DNA of 18,875 nt from JBBKWJ01 sp037968895. Its GTDB lineage: Bacteria > Actinomycetota > Acidimicrobiia > Acidimicrobiales > SZUA-35. The position numbers were made by a program, and so were the translations under genes. Below are positions 7,415 through 14,805 of the stretch, piece by piece. The notes beneath the pieces are model-generated. The model was not told the DNA's origin and did not search any database. It saw only the letters and a program-made list of their open reading frames with translations. Within the stretch, counting starts at the first letter, position 1; every line of letters starts with the position of its first letter. The DNA lies in contig JBBKWJ010000169.1 of the NCBI GenBank assembly GCA_037968895.1, positions 1-18,875 on the forward strand. Reading direction: 5' to 3'.

Positions 7415-8940
7415 CCATCCAACTCGACGGCCCTGGCGTCACCATCGCCGAGGTAGCCGCCGTCGCCCGCAACTTTGAAACCGTCGAACTTACTGAAGGC
7501 GCAGTTACACGTATGGCCGCGGCACGGGCAATCGTCGAGCAACTGGCCGAGGGCGAACCGAAGTACGGCATCTCCACCGGTTTCGGAGCGCTCGCCACCG
7601 TCTCGATCCCTCCGGATCGCAGGAGGGCACTTCAGATCGCGCTCATTCGGTCGCATGCTGCTGGCATGGGCGACCCGGTTGAGGACGAAGTCGTTCGGGC
7701 CATGGTCTTCCTCCGAGCCCGCACCCTCGCGCTCGGCTACAGCGGCGCTCGCCCGCTCGTCGCTCAGGCAATGGTCAACGTCCTCAACGCTGGCATCACC
7801 GCCATCGTCCCCGAGTATGGCTCGCTTGGTGCCAGTGGCGATCTCGCCCCACTCGCGCATGGCGCCATGGCGCTTCTGGGCGAAGGCGATGTTGTCCATA
7901 ACGGGAAAGTTCGCCCCGCAGTCGAGGCCCTGGCCGAAGCGGGGCTCGAACCAATCGAGCTCGCCGAAAAGGAAGGCCTTGCCGTAACCAACGGCACCGA
8001 TGCCATCCTCGGCATGCTCTGTATGGCCATCATCGACATCGAGCAACTCTTGGCCCAAGCCGACATGATCACGGCAATGACCGTCGAAGGGTTGTTGGCA
8101 ACCGACACCCCATTTGCCGCCGACCTGCAGGCACTACGACCGCAACCGGGCCAAGCTGTTTCGGCTGCCAATATCTGCGCGATGCTCGCTGACTCACCGC
8201 TTGTCGCAAGCCACGCCACCGTCGAAGACGCACGGGTTCAAGATGCGTACTCCATTCGCTGCACCCCCTCAGTGCATGGCGCCGTTCGAGACACACTCGA
8301 GCACTGCCGGATGGTCGCCAATAACGAACTCGCATCGGCGATCGACAACCCGATGGTGCTCGCCGATGGCCGAGTGGAGTCATGCGGCAACTTCCACGGC
8401 GCCCCTCTCGGTTTCGCCGCTGACTTCCTCGCCATTGCGGTAGCCGAGATCGGCGCGATCTCCGAACGACGGATGGACCGGATGCTCGACAAGACTCGCA
8501 GTCACGGTCTACCTCCCTTTCTCGCCCAAGAAGTCGGCGTCGACAGCGGGCTTATGATCGGTCACTACACCGCCGCTGCGATGGCGTCGGAGAACAAGCG
8601 CCTCGCAGCTCCTGCCTCGGTCGACTCGCTCCCCACCTCGGGCATGCAAGAAGACCACGTTTCAATGGCGTGGCTCGCCGTCCGTAAGCTCCGAAAGGTC
8701 ATCGACAACGTCAGGCGCATTCTCGCGGTCGAGTATGTGTGCGCCGCGAGGGCCATCGACTACCGAGCACCAATCGAGCCTTCGCCAGCCACTGGTGCGC
8801 TGCTGACCCTGCTGCGGACCGTTGTTGAAGGTCCAGGCCCCGACCGTCATCTGGCGCCAGAGCTCACTGCATCGGAGGATGTGCTCCGCTCAAACGCGAT
8901 GGCCGAAGCGCTCGCTGCCGTCGGCATAACCCTCCAATGA
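7411..8940 (+). CDS. hutH: Histidine ammonia-lyase HutH
   Basis: First enzyme of histidine use: removes ammonia from L-histidine to give trans-urocanate. At 509 residues it has the normal length. The electrophilic MIO cofactor forms by itself from Ala141-Ser142-Gly143 in GSLGASGDLAPLAH. Tyr52 in KYGISTGFGAL, the LIRSHAAGMG block at 78-87 and the GNFHGAPLGFAAD block near 327-339 complete the aromatic amino acid lyase signature. GAGAGG lies ten bases upstream of the start, and the start shares ATGA with the stop of the regulator gene. A 37-bp gap separates it from hutD on the same strand. Tyrosine or phenylalanine lyases share the fold, but the hut context and the His-type active-site wording leave little doubt. 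Confidence 0.96.
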   Translation: MTIQLDGPGVTIAEVAAVARNFETVELTEGAVTRMAAARAIVEQLAEGEPKYGISTGFGALATVSIPPDRRRALQIALIRSHAAGMGDPVEDEVVRAMVFLRARTLALGYSGARPLVAQAMVNVLNAGITAIVPEYGSLGASGDLAPLAHGAMALLGEGDVVHNGKVRPAVEALAEAGLEPIELAEKEGLAVTNGTDAILGMLCMAIIDIEQLLAQADMITAMTVEGLLATDTPFAADLQALRPQPGQAVSAANICAMLADSPLVASHATVEDARVQDAYSIRCTPSVHGAVRDTLEHCRMVANNELASAIDNPMVLADGRVESCGNFHGAPLGFAADFLAIAVAEIGAISERRMDRMLDKTRSHGLPPFLAQEVGVDSGLMIGHYTAAAMASENKRLAAPASVDSLPTSGMQEDHVSMAWLAVRKLRKVIDNVRRILAVEYVCAARAIDYRAPIEPSPATGALLTLLRTVVEGPGPDRHLAPELTASEDVLRSNAMAEALAAVGITLQ

Positions 8941-8977
8941 TGCATGTTGACGACGCACGACTAGTTATGGAGCGGTT

Positions 8978-9550
8978 GTGAATTCGTCAGCCCACGTCAT
9001 TTCACAATCTGCTCATCGACGCATGCCATGGCTCAACGGCGGAGGTTCGACAATCGAGATCATCGCCTGGCCGGCCCGCGATCGATGGGATTGGCGTCTT
9101 AGCGTGGCCGACGTCGACCATGCCGGCCCGTTTTCTACGTTTGAGAACATCGACCGTACGATCGCCCTACTCACCGGAAACGGCTTTGCCCTGACGTTTG
9201 GGAGCGGAACTACGCAGTCGATCACCGATACGTATTCACCGTATTCTTTCCCCGGCGATGAGGATTGCTCGTGTCGACTGGTCGACGGGCCGGTGCAGGA
9301 CATCAACCTGATGGTGCGGCGAGGCACAGGCGCACAACGTCTCGTTTTCGTCGAGATCTCCGACTCGGTCGAGCTCACCGGCATGGTGACTGGCGACATT
9401 CAAGTGGCTGTTGTAGTTGCTGGCCGAGCGAGCCTCGACGACCAGCCGCTTGAGCGACTCGACGCCATCAAACCAACGCGGCCAGATCAAGGCATCACTG
9501 TTTTGTCACCGGAATCTGCCATTCTCGCCGTCGTCGTTGAACCAACTTAA
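8978..9550 (+). CDS. hutD: HutD family cupin protein
   Basis: A 190-residue double-cupin protein of the HutD family. The family is found with hut genes and, in Pseudomonas, is thought to act as a governor that limits histidine pathway activity, perhaps by binding formylglutamate or urocanate; it is not a pathway enzyme. Recognisable parts are RRMPWLNGGGSTIEI at the N-terminus, WRLSVADVDHAGPFSTF at about 40-56, and DGPVQDINLMVRRG near 102-115. It starts at GTG 8978 with GGAG (8969-8972) five bases upstream, and is the last gene of the regulator-hutH-hutD operon. It ends facing the lipoprotein gene on the other strand. Assignment is firm; the molecular role of the family remains partly unclear. 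Confidence 0.9.
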   Translation: MNSSAHVISQSAHRRMPWLNGGGSTIEIIAWPARDRWDWRLSVADVDHAGPFSTFENIDRTIALLTGNGFALTFGSGTTQSITDTYSPYSFPGDEDCSCRLVDGPVQDINLMVRRGTGAQRLVFVEISDSVELTGMVTGDIQVAVVVAGRASLDDQPLERLDAIKPTRPDQGITVLSPESAILAVVVEPT

Positions 9551-9570
9551 CCTTCCCGCCAAGTGGGTTA
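9548..9570. terminator. Weak inverted repeat between convergent genes
   Basis: TAACC at 9548-9552 pairs with GGTTA at 9566-9570, extended by one or two G-T pairs, with a loop of about 11-13 bases. The arms contain the stop codons of hutD and of the converging lipoprotein gene. There is no T-tract on either side, so as an intrinsic terminator it is weak; it may be chance. Confidence 0.28.
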
Positions 9571-9936
9571 GCTGACGATTTCGACGAGGGTGTATTTCAG
9601 CGACGAGCCGTCCGCTGGCGGATCGGCAACTTCCTCGATCATCACGTCGACGACGTAGCTGGTCCCCTCGACGAACGTGAATCCTTCGATCTCGTCGAAG
9701 AAGTTGAGGTACTCGCCATCTTCTGACTCGGCGACCTGCATGCACTTCTGCTCTGCCTCACCAATGCAGTCAACGAGGTCAGGACCGATCCAGAGCCGTG
9801 TGGTGCCCTCGGCCGGGACGGACGCTTCAGTCGGGCTTGAGCCAGCAGCGGTGTTCTCGCCGGCCACGTCAGAGCCGCACGCTCCAAGCGTCAGCACCGC
9901 GCCAACCATCGCAACAACTACCCAATTGTGTTTCAA
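9568..9936 (-). CDS. DUF4377 lipoprotein
   Basis: A small secreted lipoprotein, 122 residues from the start chosen. The N-terminus has a positively charged stretch, a hydrophobic segment (VVVAMVGAVLTL) and a lipobox LGAC with the lipidated Cys20, followed by an Ala/Ser/Thr-rich linker. The rest is a DUF4377 domain: a WIGPDLVDC strand, EQKCMQV, IEGFTFVEGTSYVV and the PPADGSSLKYTLVEIV ending. The two cysteines (CIGEAEQKC) may pair. The frame opens at 10029, but the residues before the signal peptide look non-coding; the TTG at 9936 has GGGAAG just upstream and gives a normal signal peptide. It stands alone on the minus strand, behind the PhyH gene by about 110 bp. The function of DUF4377 is unknown; it often accompanies META-type envelope proteins. 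Confidence 0.75.
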   Translation of the reverse strand: MKHNWVVVAMVGAVLTLGACGSDVAGENTAAGSSPTEASVPAEGTTRLWIGPDLVDCIGEAEQKCMQVAESEDGEYLNFFDEIEGFTFVEGTSYVVDVMIEEVADPPADGSSLKYTLVEIVS

Positions 9937-10049
9937 GGCTTCCCACTCTCGGTTCAAGCTACGTCGCCCTTTGGCCACGAGGTACTGATGGGTGATCAGA
10001 CGTCGAATGCCGGGAACCAGTTCCCGCAATTCTTAACAATTCTGTGGAC

Positions 10050-10838
10050 TCACCCGGTTGTGTGCAAAGCGCCAGTGTCGCGATGGTGAAAATGGTCTGG
10101 GCGTTTAAAGGTTTGTTGTTTGTTGGCGACCGGGTTGACGATGACCGAGAAGACTCTACGGGGCCAAGGCGACATGTTTGGAGGCGAGCTGTGCACCAGC
10201 GTGTCACCGAAGATAAGCACTGTCCCCGCCTTTCCCTTTGGACAGAACAGGCCGCCGCGTTCGGCTAGCGGGCCAACAACCTCAGGGCCAACAGTCCACA
10301 GCGGAAAGCTCGTTGTCTGTGTGTCGAGCGCAGTTGGGGCTGGCCCATCGCGGTGCGATCCGAGAACAAAAACCAGTGGGCCGTTGAACTCGGTTACGTC
10401 GTCGAGAAAGATATGCATGTTCAGAGCGAGCGGCTCAGGAACACCGTCCTCATGGTGATGGGTGGCGAAGTCGTAGTGCCACTGCCATTGCTCGCCAGTG
10501 AACGCCTCTTTGACGTTGATCTTTACCTGCTGGGCATAGACATCCCCATCACCAAGAATTTGGTGTGCCGGAACGAGAAAACGAGGATCGTTGATCAGCT
10601 GGGCAAAGCGCTCGTGCCGTAGATGTAACCCCATTGCGGTCCGGACCACTCCGCTCGATTTCTCGCGGATGTTCTCGTCGCATTCCTGGGTGGTGAGATC
10701 CGCTAAGACCGAATTCAGCTCTGTGACCTCATCTAGGTCGAAGAGCGCTGGCAAAACCAGCAGCCCATCGCGAGCGAAGGTGGCGAGGCGCTCCGCAGAG
10801 AGGGCATGCCGTTGGTGAGGCGACACGGTTGCAGTCAT
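10050..10838 (-). CDS. EctD-like PhyH-family dioxygenase
   Basis: A 262-residue iron(II)/2-oxoglutarate oxygenase. Iron ligands are His121-x-Asp123 in QWHYDFATHHHEDG and His216 in DTLVHSSPPN, with Arg227/228 as the 2-oxoglutarate anchor. The stretch from 119 to 162 (WHxDF, HEDG-x-P, ALN, NGPL, GSH) and the later SSPPNMSPWPRR follow the wording of ectoine hydroxylase EctD closely. No ectABC genes are nearby, so ectoine as substrate is doubtful; a free amino acid is a reasonable guess because the gene shares ATGA with an SHMT-fold enzyme just upstream. The pair may hydroxylate an amino acid and then cleave it. Family certain, substrate unknown. Confidence 0.88.
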   Translation of the reverse strand: MTATVSPHQRHALSAERLATFARDGLLVLPALFDLDEVTELNSVLADLTTQECDENIREKSSGVVRTAMGLHLRHERFAQLINDPRFLVPAHQILGDGDVYAQQVKINVKEAFTGEQWQWHYDFATHHHEDGVPEPLALNMHIFLDDVTEFNGPLVFVLGSHRDGPAPTALDTQTTSFPLWTVGPEVVGPLAERGGLFCPKGKAGTVLIFGDTLVHSSPPNMSPWPRRVFSVIVNPVANKQQTFKRPDHFHHRDTGALHTTG

Positions 10839-12232
10839 CGCTGTGTCGCAGAGCGAATGAAGTGCACACCCTCGAAACGACTACGAAGATCGCTCGCCTG
10901 TCCGGCCACGTCTTCTGGGTGTCCGAGGAGACCATTGGCGACGATGCTCGCCAGTTCTGGCATGTCGAGCGGCGTCATTCCAATTCGGGTGATCTCGGGA
11001 GTTCCGAACCGCAAGCCGGCTGACACGTCGCCAGGAAGACCGATCGCGCTGGTCAATATGTTTGCACGACGTAGCCGCAGCGCGGCCTCGTGGCCACCGC
11101 CCCATTGTGATGCGTCTGCTGCGAGCTGATGGGAGGTCGTAAAGCCGCCAGCGGTTGAGAACATTGGCACCCCAAGCCGGTCGAGTTCAGTAGCAAGAGC
11201 AACGGCGTTGGCCGCCATGGTGGTTGCGTAGCCGCTTCCGCAATGAAGCCAATCCAGAAGGGTTATGGCAAGCGCAGTCGTGACGGCGACGTCGAAGTTG
11301 GCGGTCAGTCCGGGGTAGGCAATGGCGTCGATGCGGGCTGCGAGGTCATGGTCGTTGGTCATCACAAGTCCCCCAGCGGGACCACCGAGGCTCTTGTAGG
11401 TGCTCATCGTGAGCATGTGTGCACCCTCATCAAGCGGGTTTGGCCACACGCCGCCGGCGAACATGCCGCAGGCATGGGCCGCATCGAAGAGGACCAACGC
11501 GCCAACCTCGTCAGCAATCGCTCGTATCTCGGCGACCGGATGGGGCAGAAGGTTGAGGCTTGTGCCAACGGTGATCAGCTTCGGTCGCACCCGCTTCGCC
11601 ATCTCCGCCAGGCCATCAAGGTCGGCGCTGAACGTGTGAGCGTCGATCGGATACTCGTGGATATCAAGGCGATACAAACCGGCTGCACCATCAGACCGGT
11701 GGGTTACGTGACCGCCGATCTCTGCAGGAGCGACCATAATCGAGTCACCTGGTTCACAGGTTGCCATGAACGCGTACAGGTTCGCGAGTGCACCAGAACC
11801 CACACGAACCTCGGCGTGCTCGGCATGGAAGACGCTCCGGGCAAGTTCGGCAGCGATCACTTCGATTTCTTCGATCGCTTCGAGGCCCATCTCGTACTTA
11901 TCGCCTGCATGGCCGAGCGAAGCTCGAGTGGCCAAGCCCGAGGCGAGCACCGCTTCGGCGCGAGGGTTCATCACGTTCGAGGCGGGATTGAGATTGATGC
12001 ATTCACGATCGTGGATCTCCCGATTGCGATCAACGAGTTCGAAAACCCTCTGGTCAAGCGCATCGAGATCGGTGAGATCAAGTGCGTCTCTGATTGTCGC
12101 CTCACGGGTCAAGGCGGCGGAGCTCAGCCAATCTCTTGAAGTCGTTGGTGCAGCGGCGGAGGTGATGTTCACAGTGCAGATAGTGACAGTGCTGGCCGTT
12201 TGTGGAAAGCGATGATTCGCAACGATTGCCAT
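10835..12232 (-). CDS. SHMT-fold PLP enzyme (divergent; possible aldolase)
   Basis: A fold-type I PLP enzyme of the serine hydroxymethyltransferase group, up to 465 residues. Conserved are His175 (GGHVTH), Asp250 and His253 (DAAHACG), the PLP lysine Lys280 (STYKSLGGPAGG) and Arg408 (GLRFGTPEIT), the carboxylate binder. It departs from true GlyA where the folate and proton-transfer residues lie: the IASEN block is NPASN, losing the catalytic Glu (Glu57 in E. coli); the KRYYGG block is replaced by HAGDKYEMG; and the His before the PLP lysine is Tyr279. It may therefore be a folate-independent aldolase or transaldolase for a beta-hydroxy amino acid. The start is uncertain: ATG 12232 leaves only 11 bp to the divergent LysR gene, while GTG 12172 leaves 71 bp and loses only non-conserved residues. 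First gene of a two-gene operon with the EctD-like oxygenase. Confidence 0.85.
   Translation of the reverse strand: MAIVANHRFPQTASTVTICTVNITSAAAPTTSRDWLSSAALTREATIRDALDLTDLDALDQRVFELVDRNREIHDRECINLNPASNVMNPRAEAVLASGLATRASLGHAGDKYEMGLEAIEEIEVIAAELARSVFHAEHAEVRVGSGALANLYAFMATCEPGDSIMVAPAEIGGHVTHRSDGAAGLYRLDIHEYPIDAHTFSADLDGLAEMAKRVRPKLITVGTSLNLLPHPVAEIRAIADEVGALVLFDAAHACGMFAGGVWPNPLDEGAHMLTMSTYKSLGGPAGGLVMTNDHDLAARIDAIAYPGLTANFDVAVTTALAITLLDWLHCGSGYATTMAANAVALATELDRLGVPMFSTAGGFTTSHQLAADASQWGGGHEAALRLRRANILTSAIGLPGDVSAGLRFGTPEITRIGMTPLDMPELASIVANGLLGHPEDVAGQASDLRSRFEGVHFIRSATQR
12209..12229. promoter_or_regulatory. Overlapping inverted repeats beside the LysR gene
   Basis: GCGA-N4-TCGC (12209-12220) and GCAA-N3-TTGC (12219-12229) are two perfect short inverted repeats sharing two bases, 15 bp before the LysR start. 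If the SHMT-fold gene starts at GTG 12172, they lie in the divergent gap, the normal place for a LysR-type operator. Short arms mean chance cannot be excluded. Confidence 0.35.
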
Positions 12233-12243
12233 AAGCTGAGCTA

Positions 12244-13134
12244 ATGATGCCGCCCTCGACGTTAGAACGACTTCGTATGCTGACCGCCATCGCGTCGAGT
12301 GGCACTATTGCGGGCGCGGCCCGATCGCTTGGCTACACCGCATCAGCCGTCTCCCAGCACCTATCGCTGCTGGAACGGGAAGCGGGGGTATCGCTCGTCG
12401 AACGCTCGAATCGCGGTGTCACCTTAACGTCGGCCGGGCGACTGCTCGCCAACCGATCGGGCGAGATTCTCGACCAGGTCAGGAACGCATTCGACGACGT
12501 CGGTGCGACAACCGGTCAGCATGAGACCTCGCTGGTCGTTGCCGCGTTCCCGACGGCGATCACTGGCATCCTGCTCCCGATTCGGGAGCAACTCGCGCCT
12601 TCGATACGCCTACGAATCGTCGATGCAGAATCGGAAGAGGCACTTCGCTTGCTCGCCGGCCGCGAAGTGGACGCAGCCATAACCGATGGATCGGCTCACC
12701 GCCTCCACCCTGGCCTGCAAACATTCGAGCGAACGCCACTCCGCACTGAGCCAGTCAGACTCGTTGCTCGGGCCGACAACACCAGCGACTCGCTCGAGTC
12801 ATTCGCCACCTCCGAATGGGTGCTCAGCGGACCAGCGAGTCCGATCGGTTTTGCCATCCGCGAGCTTTGCGGCAGCCTCGGCTTTGCGCCAAATGTGATC
12901 GCCGAGACCGATGATCACCGTGTTGCATTCGAGGTCATCGCGGCGACAGGCGCAGTTGGAGCCCTTCCACAACTCGCATTGTCTGCGCTGCCGACCGATG
13001 TTGCAATCGTCGAAGACGTGCAGCTTCCTTTCGCACGAACCATTGAGTTCGCGACCCGGAAGTCATTGAGATCTAACCCAGCAGTCGCCGACCTGGCCCG
13101 GCTGCTCTCAGCGGCAGCCGGAGCCCAGGACTGA
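12244..13134 (+). CDS. LysR-family transcriptional regulator
   Basis: A 296-residue LysR-type regulator. Residues about 5-63 carry the winged helix-turn-helix (RLRMLTAIASSGTIAGAAR, SAVSQHLSLLE, then LVERSNRGVTLTSAGRLL in the wing). Residues about 92-290 form the periplasmic-binding-like effector domain, with VVAAFPTAITGILLPI as its first strand and helix. It is divergent from the SHMT-fold/EctD-like operon, the classic arrangement in which a LysR protein controls its neighbour in response to a pathway compound. The start is ATGATG at 12244; a leader is barely possible, and CATAAG at 12230-12235 could be a -10 of a near-leaderless transcript. The target operon is inferred from position. Confidence 0.9.
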   Translation: MMPPSTLERLRMLTAIASSGTIAGAARSLGYTASAVSQHLSLLEREAGVSLVERSNRGVTLTSAGRLLANRSGEILDQVRNAFDDVGATTGQHETSLVVAAFPTAITGILLPIREQLAPSIRLRIVDAESEEALRLLAGREVDAAITDGSAHRLHPGLQTFERTPLRTEPVRLVARADNTSDSLESFATSEWVLSGPASPIGFAIRELCGSLGFAPNVIAETDDHRVAFEVIAATGAVGALPQLALSALPTDVAIVEDVQLPFARTIEFATRKSLRSNPAVADLARLLSAAAGAQD

Positions 13135-13144
13135 CGAGGCGCAG

Positions 13145-13261
13145 TTAGCCGGTGATGCTCCCCTTGCTCGACTTCTTGTCCTTCTTTGATTGCCGCTTCT
13201 CTTTGGCTGACTTGGTGGCTGGAGTCTTGCTGCTCCGCCCGCCCTTGTCTTTGCTGGCCAT
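13145..13261 (-). CDS. Small Lys/Ser-rich basic protein (38 aa)
   Basis: A 38-residue protein starting MASKDKGGRSSKTPATKS and ending KGSITG. Fourteen or so residues are Lys or Arg, with many Ser, and no hydrophobic core, so it is probably disordered and may bind nucleic acid. I recognise this pattern (GGR-x-x-KTPA-x-KS-x-KEKR) from short hypothetical proteins of actinobacteria, but know no function. The ATG at 13261 has AGAGAGG six bases upstream, which supports real translation. The gene is convergent with the LysR gene, ten bases between stops. A perfect 7-bp inverted repeat lies immediately upstream of its ribosome-binding site. Confidence rests on the start signal and the recurring composition. 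Confidence 0.7.
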   Translation of the reverse strand: MASKDKGGRSSKTPATKSAKEKRQSKKDKKSSKGSITG

Positions 13262-13273
13262 GGTGACCTCTCT

Positions 13274-13297
13274 CTTGCCAAGCTGATTGCTGGCAAG
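13274..13297 (-). promoter_or_regulatory. Leader hairpin before the small basic protein
   Basis: On the minus strand CTTGCCA (13297-13291) and TGGCAAG (13280-13274) form a perfect 7-bp stem with a 10-base loop, ending directly at the AGAGAGG ribosome-binding site of the 38-residue gene. It could be an RNA hairpin that affects translation or a DNA operator. Confidence 0.45.
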
Positions 13298-13339
13298 AAA
13301 CCACTGTCCCACAGTTCGCGCCTACCGCGCCGCCACTCA

Positions 13340-13365
13340 CCCCGTAACACTGGGGTCAGGTACCT
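13340..13365. repeat. CCCC/GGGG stem with GGGGTCAGGTACC motif
   Basis: CCCC (13340-13343) can pair with GGGG (13352-13355) around an 8-base loop. It runs straight into GGGGTCAGGTACCT (13352-13365), containing the palindrome GGTACC. The motif resembles the TGTCAGGCACC/GGTACCTGACCCC words that recur in many environmental genomes, often near REP-type elements; this comparison is from memory. Only one copy is in the window, about 105 bases before the DUF222/HNH gene. No gene is seen between 13262 and 13468. Confidence 0.35.
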
Positions 13366-13468
13366 CCGCAACACCCCACCACCTAGTCTGCGAAAGTCTC
13401 TTAGATTTCTTCTCTGACCTGGGAAAACGTGATCTCTATTGTCACACCCCCTGAGTAGTGTTGTTCCT

Positions 13469-14779
13469 ATGACTTCGATCGCGGGGAAGGACGAAATAGC
13501 GGATGCAATCGCTTCGATGCATCACTTATTGGATTGTCTGTCCTCGGCCGATCTCGCGCCTTCCGATTCGAAAGCGGGCATTGCCCTGGTCACCGATATT
13601 GAGGCACTGGGCACTCGCATTGATGCACTCCAGACCTCGGTTATCGGCATCGTCGAAGAGTCTGGGGTCCATACCGTCGATGGGTTCACGCCAAAGTCAT
13701 TCATCGGGCACTACGCCTGCACCTCTCGCTCCGAAGCCGCTGCCCGCCACCGGACCATGCGGGCTCTCCGTTCGCTCCCGAAAGTCGCCGCCGCCTATCA
13801 GGCTGCCGAAATCACCACCGACGTGGCACGACGTATCGCCAAGGCGTACACCAACGTTCGTGTCCGCGACGCGCTGATCGACGCCGAAGCCGAGATGGTG
13901 AAGCGTGCGATCGGTGCAAGCTACGACGAGTTCGATGGGCTTCTTACCGATTGGGTCCGGCTGGTTGACGCCGACGGCACGTGCGACCAAAACCAGCGGA
14001 CCCACGAGTCTCGCAACGTCTCGCTGTTGCAGGATTTCGACGGGGCGTGGAAGCTCGATGGCGGATTCGCCGCGCTCCAAGGGGCCGAGCTCGACACCAT
14101 CTTTGGGTACTACATTGACGCCGAGTTTCGAATCGACTGGGACCAGGCTGTCGACGAACACGGTGACGATGCCAACCTCTCACACCTCGCACGCACCGAT
14201 CGCCAACGCAGAGCCGATGCCTTCCACAAGATGTGTCTCGCAGCCAACGTCAACGGTTCTGGCAGCCCTGCTGTCACAACAAATATCATGCTCGACGAAG
14301 TCACCTTTGCCCGTTGGGTGAGGAAGCTCAATGGAACCGATCCAGGCCCGGACGACCCGTGGCGGCCCGGCTTTCGTTGTTCCACTATCGACGGAGTCCG
14401 CCTCGAGCCCGGTGAAGCCGTCGCAGCCGCCCTGCTTGGAGACATCCGCAGAATCGTGACCGACGCCAAGGGTGTCGTGATCGACATGGGAAGGCGCAGC
14501 CGGCTCTTCACCGGCCACGCCAGGCTCGCCGCTCAGGTCCCCAACCAGCACTGCATCTGGCCCGGTTGCCGCGTCAGAACGAGCCGCTGCGAGATCGACC
14601 ACTCGACACCGTGGGCCAGTTCAAGCGGCGCCGATCCAGGCGGAGGCTGTACCTGCCCCGACAACGGGGCACCCCTTTGTGGACGCCACAATCGCCATAA
14701 ACAGCACGGCTATCAAACCAAGCGCGACGCCTCCGGCCGCTGGATTACCAGTCGGCCAGACGGCACAGTACTCAGTTAG
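13469..14779 (+). CDS. DUF222 / HNH endonuclease domain protein (13E12 type)
   Basis: A 436-residue protein of the actinobacterial 13E12-repeat family. Residues about 15-330 are the helical DUF222 region (for example SRSEAAARHRTMRAL and a LDGGFAALQGAELDTIF block), and about 360-420 are an HNH nuclease: HCIWPGC-x8-C gives zinc-type cysteines, EIDHSTPW supplies the central His pair and LCGRHNRHKQHG the last His. Catalytic residues look intact. Such genes occur in many copies per genome and are suspected to be mobile or related to DNA repair; their role is unproven. The frame opens at TTG 13439, but the ATG at 13469 gives a normal N-terminus; no ribosome-binding site is clear for either. It is a single-gene unit facing the lipoprotein gene at 14806. 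Confidence 0.88.
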   Translation: MTSIAGKDEIADAIASMHHLLDCLSSADLAPSDSKAGIALVTDIEALGTRIDALQTSVIGIVEESGVHTVDGFTPKSFIGHYACTSRSEAAARHRTMRALRSLPKVAAAYQAAEITTDVARRIAKAYTNVRVRDALIDAEAEMVKRAIGASYDEFDGLLTDWVRLVDADGTCDQNQRTHESRNVSLLQDFDGAWKLDGGFAALQGAELDTIFGYYIDAEFRIDWDQAVDEHGDDANLSHLARTDRQRRADAFHKMCLAANVNGSGSPAVTTNIMLDEVTFARWVRKLNGTDPGPDDPWRPGFRCSTIDGVRLEPGEAVAAALLGDIRRIVTDAKGVVIDMGRRSRLFTGHARLAAQVPNQHCIWPGCRVRTSRCEIDHSTPWASSSGADPGGGCTCPDNGAPLCGRHNRHKQHGYQTKRDASGRWITSRPDGTVLS

Positions 14780-14805
14780 ATAATGCTCATGCTCCGACGC
14801 GCCAT

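Noticed and set aside
7090..8058. 322-codon open frame on the minus strand across the regulator and hutH
   Set aside because: It is antisense to two well-supported genes and crosses their junction.
10050..10838. Calling this gene ectoine hydroxylase (ectD)
   Set aside because: The motif wording is close, but no ectABC genes are near and the partner is an SHMT-fold enzyme, so the substrate cannot be taken as ectoine.
11243..12139. 298-codon open frame on the plus strand opposite the SHMT-fold gene
   Set aside because: The minus strand encodes a clear PLP enzyme; the plus frame is a codon-bias shadow.
10835..12232. Calling this gene glyA (serine hydroxymethyltransferase)
   Set aside because: The catalytic Glu and the YYGG block of GlyA are missing, so a housekeeping SHMT role is unlikely.
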